Below are positions 23,973 through 32,580 of a DNA stretch of 64,000 bases, one piece after another. The stretch covers positions 372,001-436,000 of the forward strand of contig CAWAPS010000007.1 in the NCBI GenBank assembly GCA_963783945.1. The letters are read 5' to 3'. Positions within the stretch are counted from its first letter, which is position 1. Each line of letters starts with the position of its first letter. The notes beneath the pieces are model-generated. The model worked only from the letters and a program-made list of their open reading frames with translations. It made no database searches and had not been told where the DNA came from. Source of the DNA: CAWAPS01 sp963783945 (GTDB taxonomy: Bacteria > Actinomycetota > Acidimicrobiia > Acidimicrobiales > Palsa-688). Position numbers and translations under genes: made by a program.

Positions 23973-25958
23973 TCAGGCGGGCCGGCCGATCGCCTCCTCG
24001 TTGGCGATCTCCAGGGGGGCGTCGTCTTCCCCGGTGCTGTCCGGCGCCGGAACGAACCCGAGCACCCGTCCGTAGAAGGCGAGTTCGGCCGCGGCGACGG
24101 TCACGATGGTCGAGGCCATGCGGAAGCCGTGCTGTTCTCCTTCGAACTCCATGTAGACCGTGGGTACGCCCCGGTCGCGAAGCGCCTTGTACATCAGCTC
24201 CGACTGGGCCGGGGGGACGATCTGGTCCTCGGAGCCCTGGAACAGGATCAGCGGGTCGGTGATCTGATCGACGTGGTGAATAGGGGACCGGCGCCGGTAT
24301 TCGTCGGCCTCCGCGGGCCAGGGTCCGACCAGGCCGTCGAGGTACCTAGCCTCGAATTTGTGGGTGTCACGGGCGAGCAGCTCGAGATCAGCGACGCCGT
24401 AGTGACTGGCTCCGGCGGCAAAGGTGTCGGTGAAGGCAAGGGCGGCCAGGGTGGTGAACCCGCCGGCGCTCCCCCCTCGTATGACCGCCCGCGCCCCGTC
24501 GACCCGGCCTTTGCTGTCCAGCCACTTCACAACAGCCGAGCAATCCTCGACGTCGACGACTCCCCATCCCCGGTCCAACCGGCGGCGGTAGGCCCGGCCG
24601 TATCCCGAACTGCCCCGGTAGTCCACGTCGACCACGGCAAAGCCTCGATTGGTCCAGAACTGGGTGGACATATTCAGCACCGCCGTGGCCGACGACGTCG
24701 GCCCGCCGTGGAGGATCACGATCAGCGGGGGCCGGTCCGCGGCAGGGCCTTCGTATTCGGCGTGCGCGGGGAGGTAGAACAAGGCGTGCGCCACCTCGCC
24801 CCCGCAGGTCGCGAACTCGATCGCTTCCGGTCGTGACAGATGGTCGGCACCGATGGAAACGTCTCGGCTCCGACGCAAGATGGTGAAGCGGCCGCCGGCC
24901 GGGTCCAGACGGGTGATGGCGGGCGGATCAAAGGGGGAGGCAGCGATCACGATGACTCCGCCCTCGGTCGGCGCCACGCTCTTATAAGAAGAGAAAGGGA
25001 ATGGCGCGTCTTCGCCTCGTCCCCTTCTGACCAACCCGATGCGGCAGCTTCCCTCGGCCGTCCATGTGGCGATCAGCTCTCCATCCGGGAGAAAGCCGTA
25101 CGACGAGTTTCCGAACACCCAATCGGGCTCGCCGAACTCGGCCGCCAGTGGGCAAAGGGCGGCGCCCTGCTCGTCGTACAGGTTCCACCAGCCACTCCGG
25201 TCGGACAGGTAGTGGAGAACGCCGCTCGGCGACCATCGCGGTTGGATCACCGACTGACCTGGGCCTCCCGTCATCACTCGGGCCGCCCCCAGCACCATGT
25301 CCCGGCCTACCTCGGCCGACCAGAGCTCGGTGGAGTCCCACGGCATGTCGGGGTTATCCCACGCCAGCCAGGCCAGCCGGGACCCGTCGGGCGAGAGGCG
25401 GGGGGCGCTGTAGAAGTCGTGACCTGAAGTAATGACCCGGGGCGCCTGATCCGGGGCCGGGCGGTCGAGGGGCACGGCCACGAGGTCGTTGATCACTTCT
25501 CCGCCTGACCGATGTTGCTCGTGCACGCAGACGACCCAGCGGCCGTCGGGGCTGATCACCGGATCGGCGTAGCGCTCCGATCGGGGCGGATCAGGTTCGG
25601 GGGTGAGCGCCGAGGGTTCGCTTTCACCTGTCTGCTCCCATAGCCGCTGATCGCTCCAGTTGGAGAACACCACGGTGTCGGCGTCCGCCCCGGGAGCGCG
25701 ATGGGTGGCGTAACAGAGGCCGCCGTACTCGTGCACCTGGGTGCGCACGGAGAAGCCGCTCGCGGTGACGTCGAAGGGATGCCCGCCCGGGTCCATGGCT
25801 ACAAGCACCTCCCTCCCGCCTTCGGCGGGGCGTCCTTCCACCCAGTAGACCCGTTCGCCCCGGACCGACGCGGCGGTCAGCCTCACTGACTGCTCCACCA
25901 GCGACGCCGCGGAGATTGGTGACGGCCAGGTTCCGTACGGAGCGATGTGGCGGGCCAT
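23973..25958 (-). CDS. S9-family serine peptidase (prolyl oligopeptidase/acylaminoacyl peptidase type)
   Basis: 661 aa. N-terminal beta-propeller with repeated SPDGRWVV and SPDGSRLAWL blades (about 1-390), then an alpha/beta-hydrolase domain with VILHGGPT (oxyanion region), RGGSAGGFTT (nucleophile Ser497), FQGSEDQIVPP (Asp) and EGEQHGFR (His). It cleaves short peptides in the cytoplasm; no signal peptide is seen. A TAGATT box lies exactly 6 nt before ATG 25958, so the transcript probably starts at the start codon. The stop lies immediately next to the ferredoxin stop. Confidence 0.92.
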   Translation of the reverse strand: MARHIAPYGTWPSPISAASLVEQSVRLTAASVRGERVYWVEGRPAEGGREVLVAMDPGGHPFDVTASGFSVRTQVHEYGGLCYATHRAPGADADTVVFSNWSDQRLWEQTGESEPSALTPEPDPPRSERYADPVISPDGRWVVCVHEQHRSGGEVINDLVAVPLDRPAPDQAPRVITSGHDFYSAPRLSPDGSRLAWLAWDNPDMPWDSTELWSAEVGRDMVLGAARVMTGGPGQSVIQPRWSPSGVLHYLSDRSGWWNLYDEQGAALCPLAAEFGEPDWVFGNSSYGFLPDGELIATWTAEGSCRIGLVRRGRGEDAPFPFSSYKSVAPTEGGVIVIAASPFDPPAITRLDPAGGRFTILRRSRDVSIGADHLSRPEAIEFATCGGEVAHALFYLPAHAEYEGPAADRPPLIVILHGGPTSSATAVLNMSTQFWTNRGFAVVDVDYRGSSGYGRAYRRRLDRGWGVVDVEDCSAVVKWLDSKGRVDGARAVIRGGSAGGFTTLAALAFTDTFAAGASHYGVADLELLARDTHKFEARYLDGLVGPWPAEADEYRRRSPIHHVDQITDPLILFQGSEDQIVPPAQSELMYKALRDRGVPTVYMEFEGEQHGFRMASTIVTVAAAELAFYGRVLGFVPAPDSTGEDDAPLEIANEEAIGRPA

Positions 25959-25964
25959 GACAAC

Positions 25965-25970
25965 AATCTA
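25965..25970 (-). promoter_or_regulatory. Candidate -10 box for S9 peptidase
   Basis: TAGATT on the minus strand with a 6-nt spacer to ATG 25958, the geometry expected if +1 is the A of the start codon. Confidence 0.45.
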
Positions 25971-26073
25971 TGGCCGCGCAAATTGCATTATTCGCGTGCC
26001 GATAGTCCCGACAGGGGGGTACGATTCGTCCTAGCGGCGCGTAGTCACAACAACTCATCACCGCCAAACAACA

Positions 26074-26115
26074 GAGCCCGGCCTCAGGGGTCCCACCCAC
26101 CACCTGGCCGGGCTC
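26074..26115. repeat. Hairpin between divergent genes
   Basis: Perfect 10-bp arms GAGCCCGGCC / GGCCGGGCTC separated by 22 nt, located 36 nt before the decayed alcohol dehydrogenase. No T-tract. Possibly a leader structure of the former gene or a binding site. Confidence 0.6.
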
Positions 26116-26153
26116 GTTGCGTGTCACCACCCGGTCGGTATTCTCCGTTCGTG

Positions 26154-26938
26154 ATGAGAGCATGGGAGGTGGCCATTCCCCCCGATCGATTCCGGCCCCC
26201 TCCGCCTGATCGAGCGGCCCCGGCCCGAACCCGGTCCGGGTGAGGTCCTGATCCGGATTTCGGTATCCGGCGTGTGCCGCACCGACCTGCACCTGTCAGA
26301 GGGGGACCTTCCCCCGCGCCGGTCAGGGATGACTCCGGGCCACGAAGCGGTCGGCCGGGTGGAGCGGCTCGGTCCCGGATGCGGCCGGTTCGAGCCGGGC
26401 CAGCGGGTGGGCGCGGTTTGGCTGGCCTCAACCTGCGGAGTTTGCCGCTACCGCACCAGCGGACGAGAGAATCTGTGCATCCGCCCCAAGTCCACCGGGT
26501 GGGACATCAACGGTGGGTTTGCCGAGTACATGGTGGCGGACGAGCGGTTTCTGTACGAGCTGCCGGACCGCTTCGACGATGTGGACGCCGCCCCATTGCT
26601 GTGCGCCGGCATCATCGGGTATCGGGCCCTGCTTCGAGCGGAGCTGCCCCCCGGCGCTGGCGGCCCTGGACCGTGGGGGCACGCGGGCGGTGGCAGGCAT
26701 ATACCTGACCGACATCCCGAGCTTCGACTACGAGGGTCACCTCTTTCAAGAGCGAACGCTGCGCCGCGTCACGGCCAACACCCGGGACGACGGCCGGGGT
26801 TTCCTGGAGATAGCCGAGCGCATCGGGATACGCCCGACCACGACCGTGTATCCGTTTTCATACGTCGACCGGGCCTTGTCCGATCTGGCTCACGATCGGT
26901 TCAACCGGGCGGCGGTCATCTGGATCGAAGGCGGGTGA
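26154..26938 (+). pseudogene. Zinc-dependent alcohol dehydrogenase remnant
   Basis: The N-terminus MRAWEVAIP begins at ATG 26154 in one frame. After a run of six C (26178-26183) the sequence continues in the next frame with IDSGPLRLIERP and VSGVCRTDLHL, keeping the catalytic-zinc Cys, GHEAVG and structural cysteines. It stays in frame to ALLRAELPP near 26652. There the coding frame changes again and resumes with ALAALDRGGTRAVAGIYLTD, the C-terminal part of the same family. Roughly 100 residues of NAD-binding Rossmann fold, including the GxGxxG loop, are missing between these points. Two independent lesions make a functional enzyme very unlikely. Confidence 0.85.
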
Positions 26939-26956
26939 GCGAACGGTTCGACCGGA

Positions 26957-28402
26957 TCAACGGGCGGGCACCAGGCGGTAGACGGCTCCGGCCGCGTCGT
27001 CCGTTATGTACAGGGCGCCGTCGGGACCGGCAACGGCGTCGACCGGCCGGCCCCAGCGACTTCCGTCCGGGTTCTGGAACCCGCTCACGAGCGTGATCGA
27101 CGGCTGCAGGGAGTGGGTTTCGGCGTCCCAGGGCAGCCACAGCACGGCGGGCGGCCGCGGCGGCGTGCGATCCCACGAGCCGTGCACTGCAACTACCGCC
27201 CCGCCCGACCAGGGCGCCGGCAGCCCGCTTCCTTCCAGGAAGCTCAGGCCGAGAGGAGCGCTGTGGGCAGGCAGTCCGACTTCGATGGGGGGCAACGCGG
27301 CGCAATCGAGACGGGCGCCTCCCGGGTTGGTCACCGAGTCGGGGACGAGGGGGATACCGGCCAGCGATCCGGCGGGCCGGCTCTCGTCCTGATCCGGATT
27401 GCAGTAGGGCCAGCCGAGGTCCCGGCCGGGGACGACGGGAACCACCTCGTCCGGAGGGTGCTCGTCGACATAGGCGCTGATCACCTTGCCGAAGGCGTCA
27501 GCCGTTCCGGCATAGGCCGAATGGAACGGATACGGGACATTGTCCCGCTCGTTGACCGCAGTCCATACCGAGCCGTCAGGGGCGACCGCCAGCCCCTCGC
27601 CGTTGCGCACGCCGGTCTCGACGACGCGCAGATCGCTGCCATCGGGATTGACCGCCATGATGGTGGCCCGAGGCGGATTTGCGGTGCGGTCATCGGGGTT
27701 GGCGTTCGACGAGCTGCCAACGTCGAAGTAAAGAGTCCCGTTCGCGGCCACAGCGATGTCCTTGTCCCGATGGTCGTCGTCGCCGAGCGGATCCACGTCC
27801 GGCAGGTTGACAGCTATGACGGTGCGCGGCCCGGCGATGCCGCCGGCGTTCCAGGGGTAGCGGTCTATCTGGTCGGACTCGCCCACATACAGGAACCATT
27901 GCCCACCCGCCCGAGCAAACGCCAGGCCCTGCGGGAGGGTCAGACCGGACAGGACGGTATGCCAGCTCTTCGCGCTGTCGGAGCCGGGTATCACCTCGAC
28001 GATCCGCGAATAGTTGGGCTCGCTCACGAGCAGGTCGCCTTCGGGAGTCCACGCTTCCATGCGGGCGTCGGGGACGGGTGCCCAGACCTGAACCGTCCAT
28101 CCGGTGGGAACGGTCAACTTCCTGGGGAAATCGAACGGCCCGCCCCCGTAGCCGGGCGGAACGGCCACTTCCACGGTCGACCGGCTGGTAAGCGCAGGGT
28201 TCGGTGTGCTTCCCGGCGCGGATGGCCGGGTGGTCGGGTCAGACGCCGCGCCGTGAACAGCGGGCGGCGCGGTCTCGGTCGGCGCCGGTCCGGCGCGGGC
28301 CGACGCCGTCGAGGGGCTGCTCTCACCATGCCTCGAGGAGCCGCAACCCGCCCCAATCGCGACCAGCGCTGAGACCAGGGCAAAGACGCGGCGCCGGCGC
28401 AT
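26957..28402 (-). CDS. PQQ-dependent sugar/sorbosone dehydrogenase-like lipoprotein
   Basis: 481 aa. Lipoprotein signal peptide MRRRRVFALVSALVAIGAGC with lipid-modified Cys20, then a Ser/Thr/Pro/Ala-rich tether to about residue 75 and a six-bladed beta-propeller. TLPQGLAFA, NGTLYFDVGSSSN, NGEGLAVAPDGSVW, DLGWPYCNPD and GSWDRTPPR are conserved in the soluble glucose dehydrogenase / L-sorbosone dehydrogenase family. It should sit on the outer face of the membrane and oxidise sugars or related compounds; PQQ use cannot be confirmed by eye. It converges with the alcohol dehydrogenase remnant, 18 nt apart. Confidence 0.85.
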   Translation of the reverse strand: MRRRRVFALVSALVAIGAGCGSSRHGESSPSTASARAGPAPTETAPPAVHGAASDPTTRPSAPGSTPNPALTSRSTVEVAVPPGYGGGPFDFPRKLTVPTGWTVQVWAPVPDARMEAWTPEGDLLVSEPNYSRIVEVIPGSDSAKSWHTVLSGLTLPQGLAFARAGGQWFLYVGESDQIDRYPWNAGGIAGPRTVIAVNLPDVDPLGDDDHRDKDIAVAANGTLYFDVGSSSNANPDDRTANPPRATIMAVNPDGSDLRVVETGVRNGEGLAVAPDGSVWTAVNERDNVPYPFHSAYAGTADAFGKVISAYVDEHPPDEVVPVVPGRDLGWPYCNPDQDESRPAGSLAGIPLVPDSVTNPGGARLDCAALPPIEVGLPAHSAPLGLSFLEGSGLPAPWSGGAVVAVHGSWDRTPPRPPAVLWLPWDAETHSLQPSITLVSGFQNPDGSRWGRPVDAVAGPDGALYITDDAAGAVYRLVPAR

Positions 28403-28459
28403 CGGCCCAGTTGACCACGCTCGCGTCCCGGGCGGGCGTCGCGACCGGGGCCCGTGCCG

Positions 28460-29302
28460 TCAGTCGGCTGGTTCTGTCTTCAGCACCCAGAGCGGGCCGT
28501 CGCCACAGTCGACCCGGACGGCTTCGCCCACGGGCTCGCTGAGTGTGGTGCGGATGACTCGTACCGTCCGCCCGTCAATCTGGCCGAACGGACCCGGGAC
28601 CGAGTCGGTGCCCGGCGTGAACGACCACGCCCGGATTTGGTCATGGACGGCCCGGACCGGCAACGACCAATCGATCGTCGCATAGTCCTCCTTGAAGGGC
28701 GGGGCCTCGGTCACTCCCTCGTCGGTTTGCAGATCGCCCAGATCGCCCTCTGCCATGCGGTCGAACACCCCGCGCAGCATCCGGAGCCCGAGGCTGCCCA
28801 TCCGGGGCCCTACCTCCGAGTTGGTGTCTTCGAGGAGAACCGGGGTCGATCGCTGGGCCAGGATGGGACCACTGTCGAACTCGGCCACCATTCGGTGCCA
28901 GGTGAGCCCGAAGTCGCTATCGCCGGCCCGGACAGTCCACGCCAACGGATTGGGACCTCGATGGCGCGGTAGGAGAGAGGGATGAAAGTTGATCGACCCG
29001 ACGGAGGGAACGGCGAGGGCACCGTCGGGAATGCGCCAGGGAAAAGCCCACGACACAGCCAAGTCAGGATCGAGGGATTGGACAATGGCTTCGACCGCGC
29101 CTTTGTCGGGCGCCACGACCACCTGGGTGTCGGGTATCTCGGTGCTCTCGTTGAGAACCGTCAGACCGGGAGTCGGCTTCTTGCGATGGGCGGCTACGAC
29201 GGCTACCGGCTTGTGCCCCAGGCGCTGAACGGTGGCCGCGGTCAAAGTGGCGATGCCGGGGGCGTTCGACAGAATAACGACGCGCCATCCACCCTTCGAC
29301 AT
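28460..29302 (-). CDS. Formyltransferase-domain protein (Fmt-like)
   Basis: 280 aa. Contains INFHPSLLPRHRGPNPLAW (about 105-123), the folate-dependent formyltransferase signature with the catalytic Asn-x-His, and a following DSGPILAQ segment. A C-terminal Fmt-like domain (about 195-280) ends the protein. Shorter than methionyl-tRNA formyltransferase (about 310 aa), and the N-terminal half is divergent. It may formylate a sugar nucleotide or another amine rather than tRNA. Start ATG 29302 is preferred over a longer in-frame reading, because a TAGACT box lies 8 nt upstream and the extra 33 residues have no family pattern. Confidence 0.83.
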   Translation of the reverse strand: MSKGGWRVVILSNAPGIATLTAATVQRLGHKPVAVVAAHRKKPTPGLTVLNESTEIPDTQVVVAPDKGAVEAIVQSLDPDLAVSWAFPWRIPDGALAVPSVGSINFHPSLLPRHRGPNPLAWTVRAGDSDFGLTWHRMVAEFDSGPILAQRSTPVLLEDTNSEVGPRMGSLGLRMLRGVFDRMAEGDLGDLQTDEGVTEAPPFKEDYATIDWSLPVRAVHDQIRAWSFTPGTDSVPGPFGQIDGRTVRVIRTTLSEPVGEAVRVDCGDGPLWVLKTEPAD

Positions 29303-29310
29303 ACGCAGAA

Positions 29311-29316
29311 AGTCTA
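29311..29316 (-). promoter_or_regulatory. Candidate -10 box for formyltransferase
   Basis: TAGACT on the minus strand, 8 nt before ATG 29302. Confidence 0.4.
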
Positions 29317-29630
29317 CCCAGCCAAACGGGCGGGCGGCCGTCGACCAGCCGCTGTTTCTCGTTTGTTCCAACACCAATTTCCCCGCGCCGCTACGACGCA
29401 ATAGGGCCCCGGTGCGAAATGGGAGTTTTGCTGTCTTGCCCGTTCTCGAGCGTCCCCTATTTCGTGAGGGTCAGGGCTGGACGTGGCGTCGGCCGCCCGT
29501 CTCGAGCGCTTGGTGAGGCCAAACACCCTCAGCGCGTCCGGTGAGAGGTGAAGCTGATCGAGGGATGTCTGAATCGCCTAGGAGCCTGATCGTACGGACC
29601 TGGGCGCACATGCCAACACGGTCCGCGCTT

Positions 29631-29636
29631 ATTGTT
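29631..29636 (+). promoter_or_regulatory. Candidate -10 box for DUF2510 protein
   Basis: TATTGT. A start near 29643 leaves a short leader containing GGGAG 6 nt before ATG 29657, so this gene is leadered. Confidence 0.35.
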
Positions 29637-29656
29637 GGGCCCGACGGGAGACTGCC

Positions 29657-30580
29657 ATGTTCGGAAGCAAGCGCCGGGCCGAGAAAAAGGCCGCCGAAGT
29701 CGCGGCCGAGAAGGCCAGGGCCCAGGCGGAGCTTCGGACCAACCTGGTCGACCTCATTGCCATCGCTGAGGGCGGGGTTGGCGATGCCACAGACTGGCCG
29801 CTCGTGCTCAAGCCAGGTGAGCGTCTGGTGTACGCCATCCAGGGCGGAGGGTTGTTCGAACCTCGCCGGTTGCCCGGCCACTGGGAAGGGCGCTCGGCCG
29901 GTGTGTCGATACCGGTCGTAGACGGGATCCGGGTACGGGTCGGCAAGTCCGCAGGCACGCTCGTACAGGGTGACGAGGTACCCACCACGATCGACACCGG
30001 CGATGTCAGTGTCACGACGCAGCGCGTTGTCTTCCAGGGAAGCAAGTACTCCCGGGAGTGGCTTTACGCCAAGCTCCTCGGGATCATGCACTACGCCGAC
30101 CAGCCCAGGACCGCCATCCAGGTGTCCAACCGGGAGAAGACCTCAGGGATCGTCTATACCGACCCGGTTTCGGGGACGGTGCGGCTCAGGTTGGCGGTAG
30201 CCGTCTCCATCTTCAACGGCGAGGGCCAGCAGACGGCCCGGCACCTACGCGACGAGCTGGGGAAACTGGATTCCGGAGAAACAGCCGCCACTTTGGAGGT
30301 CGGCGCGGGCACGGACTCCCCACCTGAGCCGCGGGAGACTGCGGTTACGAGTACATCCAGGGCGGATGGCACCAGCGAACCGACGGGCCCTGACTCCTCC
30401 CCTCAGCCGTCTGCTCACGACCCGCCCACCTTGGCCCCACCACCCCCGCCGCCGCCCGAGTGGGCTCCGGACCCCACCGGCCGGCACCAGTTGCGGTACT
30501 GGGATGGCAAGGCCTGGACCGACCACGTATCCGATCAGGGCCGCGAGTCTCGTGACCCTCTGCCCACCGAAGCGCCATGA
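29657..30580 (+). CDS. DUF2510 C-terminal domain protein with unknown N-terminal domain
   Basis: 307 aa. A charged helical start (MFGSKRRAEKKAAEVAAEK), then a beta-rich globular region (about 45-190) with GERLVYAIQGGGLFEPRR and VTTQRVVFQGSKYSREW. A Pro/Thr/Ser-rich linker with a proline run (about 265-271) precedes the short DUF2510 module PEWAPDPTGRHQLRYWDGKA. DUF2510 is a tryptophan-containing motif at the ends of many actinobacterial membrane or surface proteins, function unknown. No transmembrane helix is seen here. The central part resembles domains that sense or bind lipids, but I cannot name it. It lies just outside the integrated-element remnant. Confidence 0.8.
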   Translation: MFGSKRRAEKKAAEVAAEKARAQAELRTNLVDLIAIAEGGVGDATDWPLVLKPGERLVYAIQGGGLFEPRRLPGHWEGRSAGVSIPVVDGIRVRVGKSAGTLVQGDEVPTTIDTGDVSVTTQRVVFQGSKYSREWLYAKLLGIMHYADQPRTAIQVSNREKTSGIVYTDPVSGTVRLRLAVAVSIFNGEGQQTARHLRDELGKLDSGETAATLEVGAGTDSPPEPRETAVTSTSRADGTSEPTGPDSSPQPSAHDPPTLAPPPPPPPEWAPDPTGRHQLRYWDGKAWTDHVSDQGRESRDPLPTEAP

Positions 30581-30624
30581 ACACCAGGAGAAAGCGGGGT
30601 CCAGCTCGTTTTCTCCGATTTCAG

Positions 30625-30652
30625 GACGGTGAGTCGGTCTGTAGGTGGGATT
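30625..30652 (+). mobile_element. Distal attachment-site repeat (copy of rnpB 3' end)
   Basis: 28 nt matching 25 of 28 positions of 31988-32015 within the rnpB 3' end, in the same orientation; all three differences are transitions. Marks the outer boundary of an integrated element remnant. Confidence 0.75.
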
Positions 30653-30705
30653 TGGTTTGGTAAAGGTTAAACACCCACCCTCACCTGCGGTTCTATCCCT
30701 AGCGG

Positions 30706-31310
30706 GTGCGCATGGTCACGACCAGATCACGACGGCTCCCCGGGTGGGGAGTCCTGCTCGGTGCCCCCGGTGTTGTACTGGCTCCACCCACCAGCCCGGG
30801 AGACAACCGTCACATGGCACCCACCAAGAAGCAGGCACGGCAGGTTCACCTCACCACCTCGGGTTGCGAGGTCGTTCTCAGTGGGGCGCTGTGTTCTCCC
30901 TACGACACCGACCCTTCACTGGTGCCCACCCAGGACCGTCACCCCGAAATACGAAGATTAGGCAGGGGTATACGACCTCACCCTGGCCCGGGGGGCTTGG
31001 TACACCCTGGACTTCGAGCGGTGCGACCAGGCGAGAACCTCACCCATAATGGGATATTGATCTGTGATCGCATCTCGGTGCCCGAGCCGTTCCGGGGCCG
31101 CAAGTTCGGGTTGCTACCCGAGGCGCTGGTGATCGAGCAACTGGGAGGCATCACCCGTCTACCCGTCTGTACCTCCCCGCCTCCGAGGTGCCGGGAAATG
31201 GTCCGGAGCGGGCCGCGGCTGATCGAAGAGTCGCCGGGAAGTGGAAGGCCTTCGGGTTCCGACTGCACACCAAAGAGGCTTTCTGGAAACCCCGCCCACC
31301 CGCCCTGAAA
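30706..31310 (+). pseudogene. Frameshifted accessory gene, possible GNAT acetyltransferase
   Basis: Fragments of protein-like sequence occur in all three frames: MAPTKKQARQVHLTTSGC (from 30814), YDLTLARGAWYTLDFERC (30971 on), then ICDRISVPEPFRGRKFGLL and EALVIEQLGGITRL. The latter continues after a frame change with YLPASEVPG and VAGKWKAFGFRLHTKEAFW. The last shift is explained by an 8-bp tandem duplication (31153-31160 and 31161-31168). The PFRGRKFGLL stretch recalls the acetyl-CoA loop of GNAT enzymes, but this is weak. Clearly non-functional as read. Confidence 0.5.
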
Positions 31311-31326
31311 AGGAACAATAACCACC

Positions 31327-31671
31327 ATGGACAACCGCAAATGGCTCTGCCACCTGGAGAGCCACCAACCCCACATCGTGGGAGAGTTCGAGAACCAGTT
31401 GGGCGAGCGGTATGTCATCTACCGCAACAAGAACGGGGACACCCCCTACATCACCGGCGACGAGTTGGACTGGCATATCGGTCACCGGCTCCTGTGGAAC
31501 AACGCGGAGTTCATGTTCGCCGCCGAGGAGCGGGACCAGATCGTCCGCATTCTGTGGCCCACCATGGAAGAGCTGTACCTCAAGGCCAAGGAGATGACCC
31601 CCGACGCCAGGGAGGAGCTACTCCAGCAGATGGCCGCCGAGACCAAGCGGACAAGAAAGCCCCGCGGCTGA
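31327..31671 (+). CDS. Hypothetical protein of the integrated-element remnant
   Basis: 114 aa, not recognised. Begins MDNRKWLCHLESHQPHIVGE, with a mixed alpha/beta middle and a helical C-terminus ending in a basic TKRTRKPRG tail. Rich in Trp, His and Glu; no membrane segment or signal peptide. AAAAGGA lies 12 nt upstream, a slightly long SD spacing. GC content is lower than that of neighbouring genes, consistent with transfer. It is the only open gene between the att copies. Confidence 0.6.
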   Translation: MDNRKWLCHLESHQPHIVGEFENQLGERYVIYRNKNGDTPYITGDELDWHIGHRLLWNNAEFMFAAEERDQIVRILWPTMEELYLKAKEMTPDAREELLQQMAAETKRTRKPRG

Positions 31672-31771
31672 CCCTCGAGAAGGTTCGCCTCCCTGGGGCG
31701 AATCGGTGCCCCCGGAGCCCCTTACCGCCGCCACAGCGGCCCCGGGGCCGTACGGGAGGCGGAGACCTCCT

Positions 31772-31805
31772 CCTGATCCTTTCTCCAGTCGGAGAAAGGA
31801 TCAGG
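31772..31805. terminator. Strong 15-bp hairpin inside the element remnant
   Basis: Perfect 15-nt arms (31772-31786 and 31791-31805) with an AGTC loop; left arm CCTGATCCTTTCTCC. No T-run follows on either strand, so terminator is only the most economical reading; a recombination or replication site is possible. It lies 100 nt after the hypothetical gene. Confidence 0.5.
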
Positions 31806-31809
31806 GCTC

Positions 31810-31984
31810 AGTACACCGGAACACAGGCCACCGGAAACCTCCCGGCTGCGCCACCCCTTCGCCTCAGGGCTCATTCGGGACGGGCGACCGATCAACGAGG
31901 CGGCCAAGCTCATGAGGCACAAGGACTCCCTACTACTCCGACATAACCGCAGGTGGGAGCGGGTGTTTGCGGAAACCGCAGGTA

Positions 31985-31989
<5 letters not shown>
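31810..31989 (+). pseudogene. Tyrosine recombinase C-terminal fragment
   Basis: In one frame the sequence reads ETSRLRHPFASGLIRDG then NEAAKLMRHKDSLLLRH and stops at TGA 31987-31989. This matches box II of phage-type integrases: the LRHxxAS catalytic Arg/His pair followed by a HxxS-like helix. The catalytic Tyr and the entire N-terminal and core-binding domains are missing. The reading frame ends inside the rnpB 3' end, where an integrase gene adjacent to its own att site would be expected to end. Confidence 0.65.
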
Positions 31990-32362
<373 letters not shown>

Positions 32363-32580
32363 AGTCTGCCAGATTCAATGTTGAGCCGGCGGGCTCCCGA
32401 TGTGGGTCCGCGGCGCCAAGCTTCGCGTGAGCCCAGCGGTCTGCTGGCGAAGTGTGGCGCGCCGGGGACACCACGGCCAGCGAGAGCCGGGGACGGGTCA
32501 TCCGTGCGGCCGACCACATCTGCCACCTGCCTTCCCAGCTGCCCCGAACCGTCGATGGCCGCCACCTACACTGCCGCCCG

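Larger units (their letters stand above)
29303..29656. other. Intergenic region between divergent formyltransferase and DUF2510 gene
   Basis: 354 nt, less GC-rich than the surroundings. Apart from the two candidate -10 boxes (TAGACT at 29311-29316 minus, TATTGT at 29631-29636 plus) nothing specific is seen: no tRNA, no ORF with protein-like pattern, no strong repeat. Confidence 0.5.

Noticed and set aside
26074..26115. Riboswitch or Rho-independent terminator before the alcohol dehydrogenase
   Set aside because: Only a simple stem with a 22-nt loop; no conserved riboswitch core and no T-tract.
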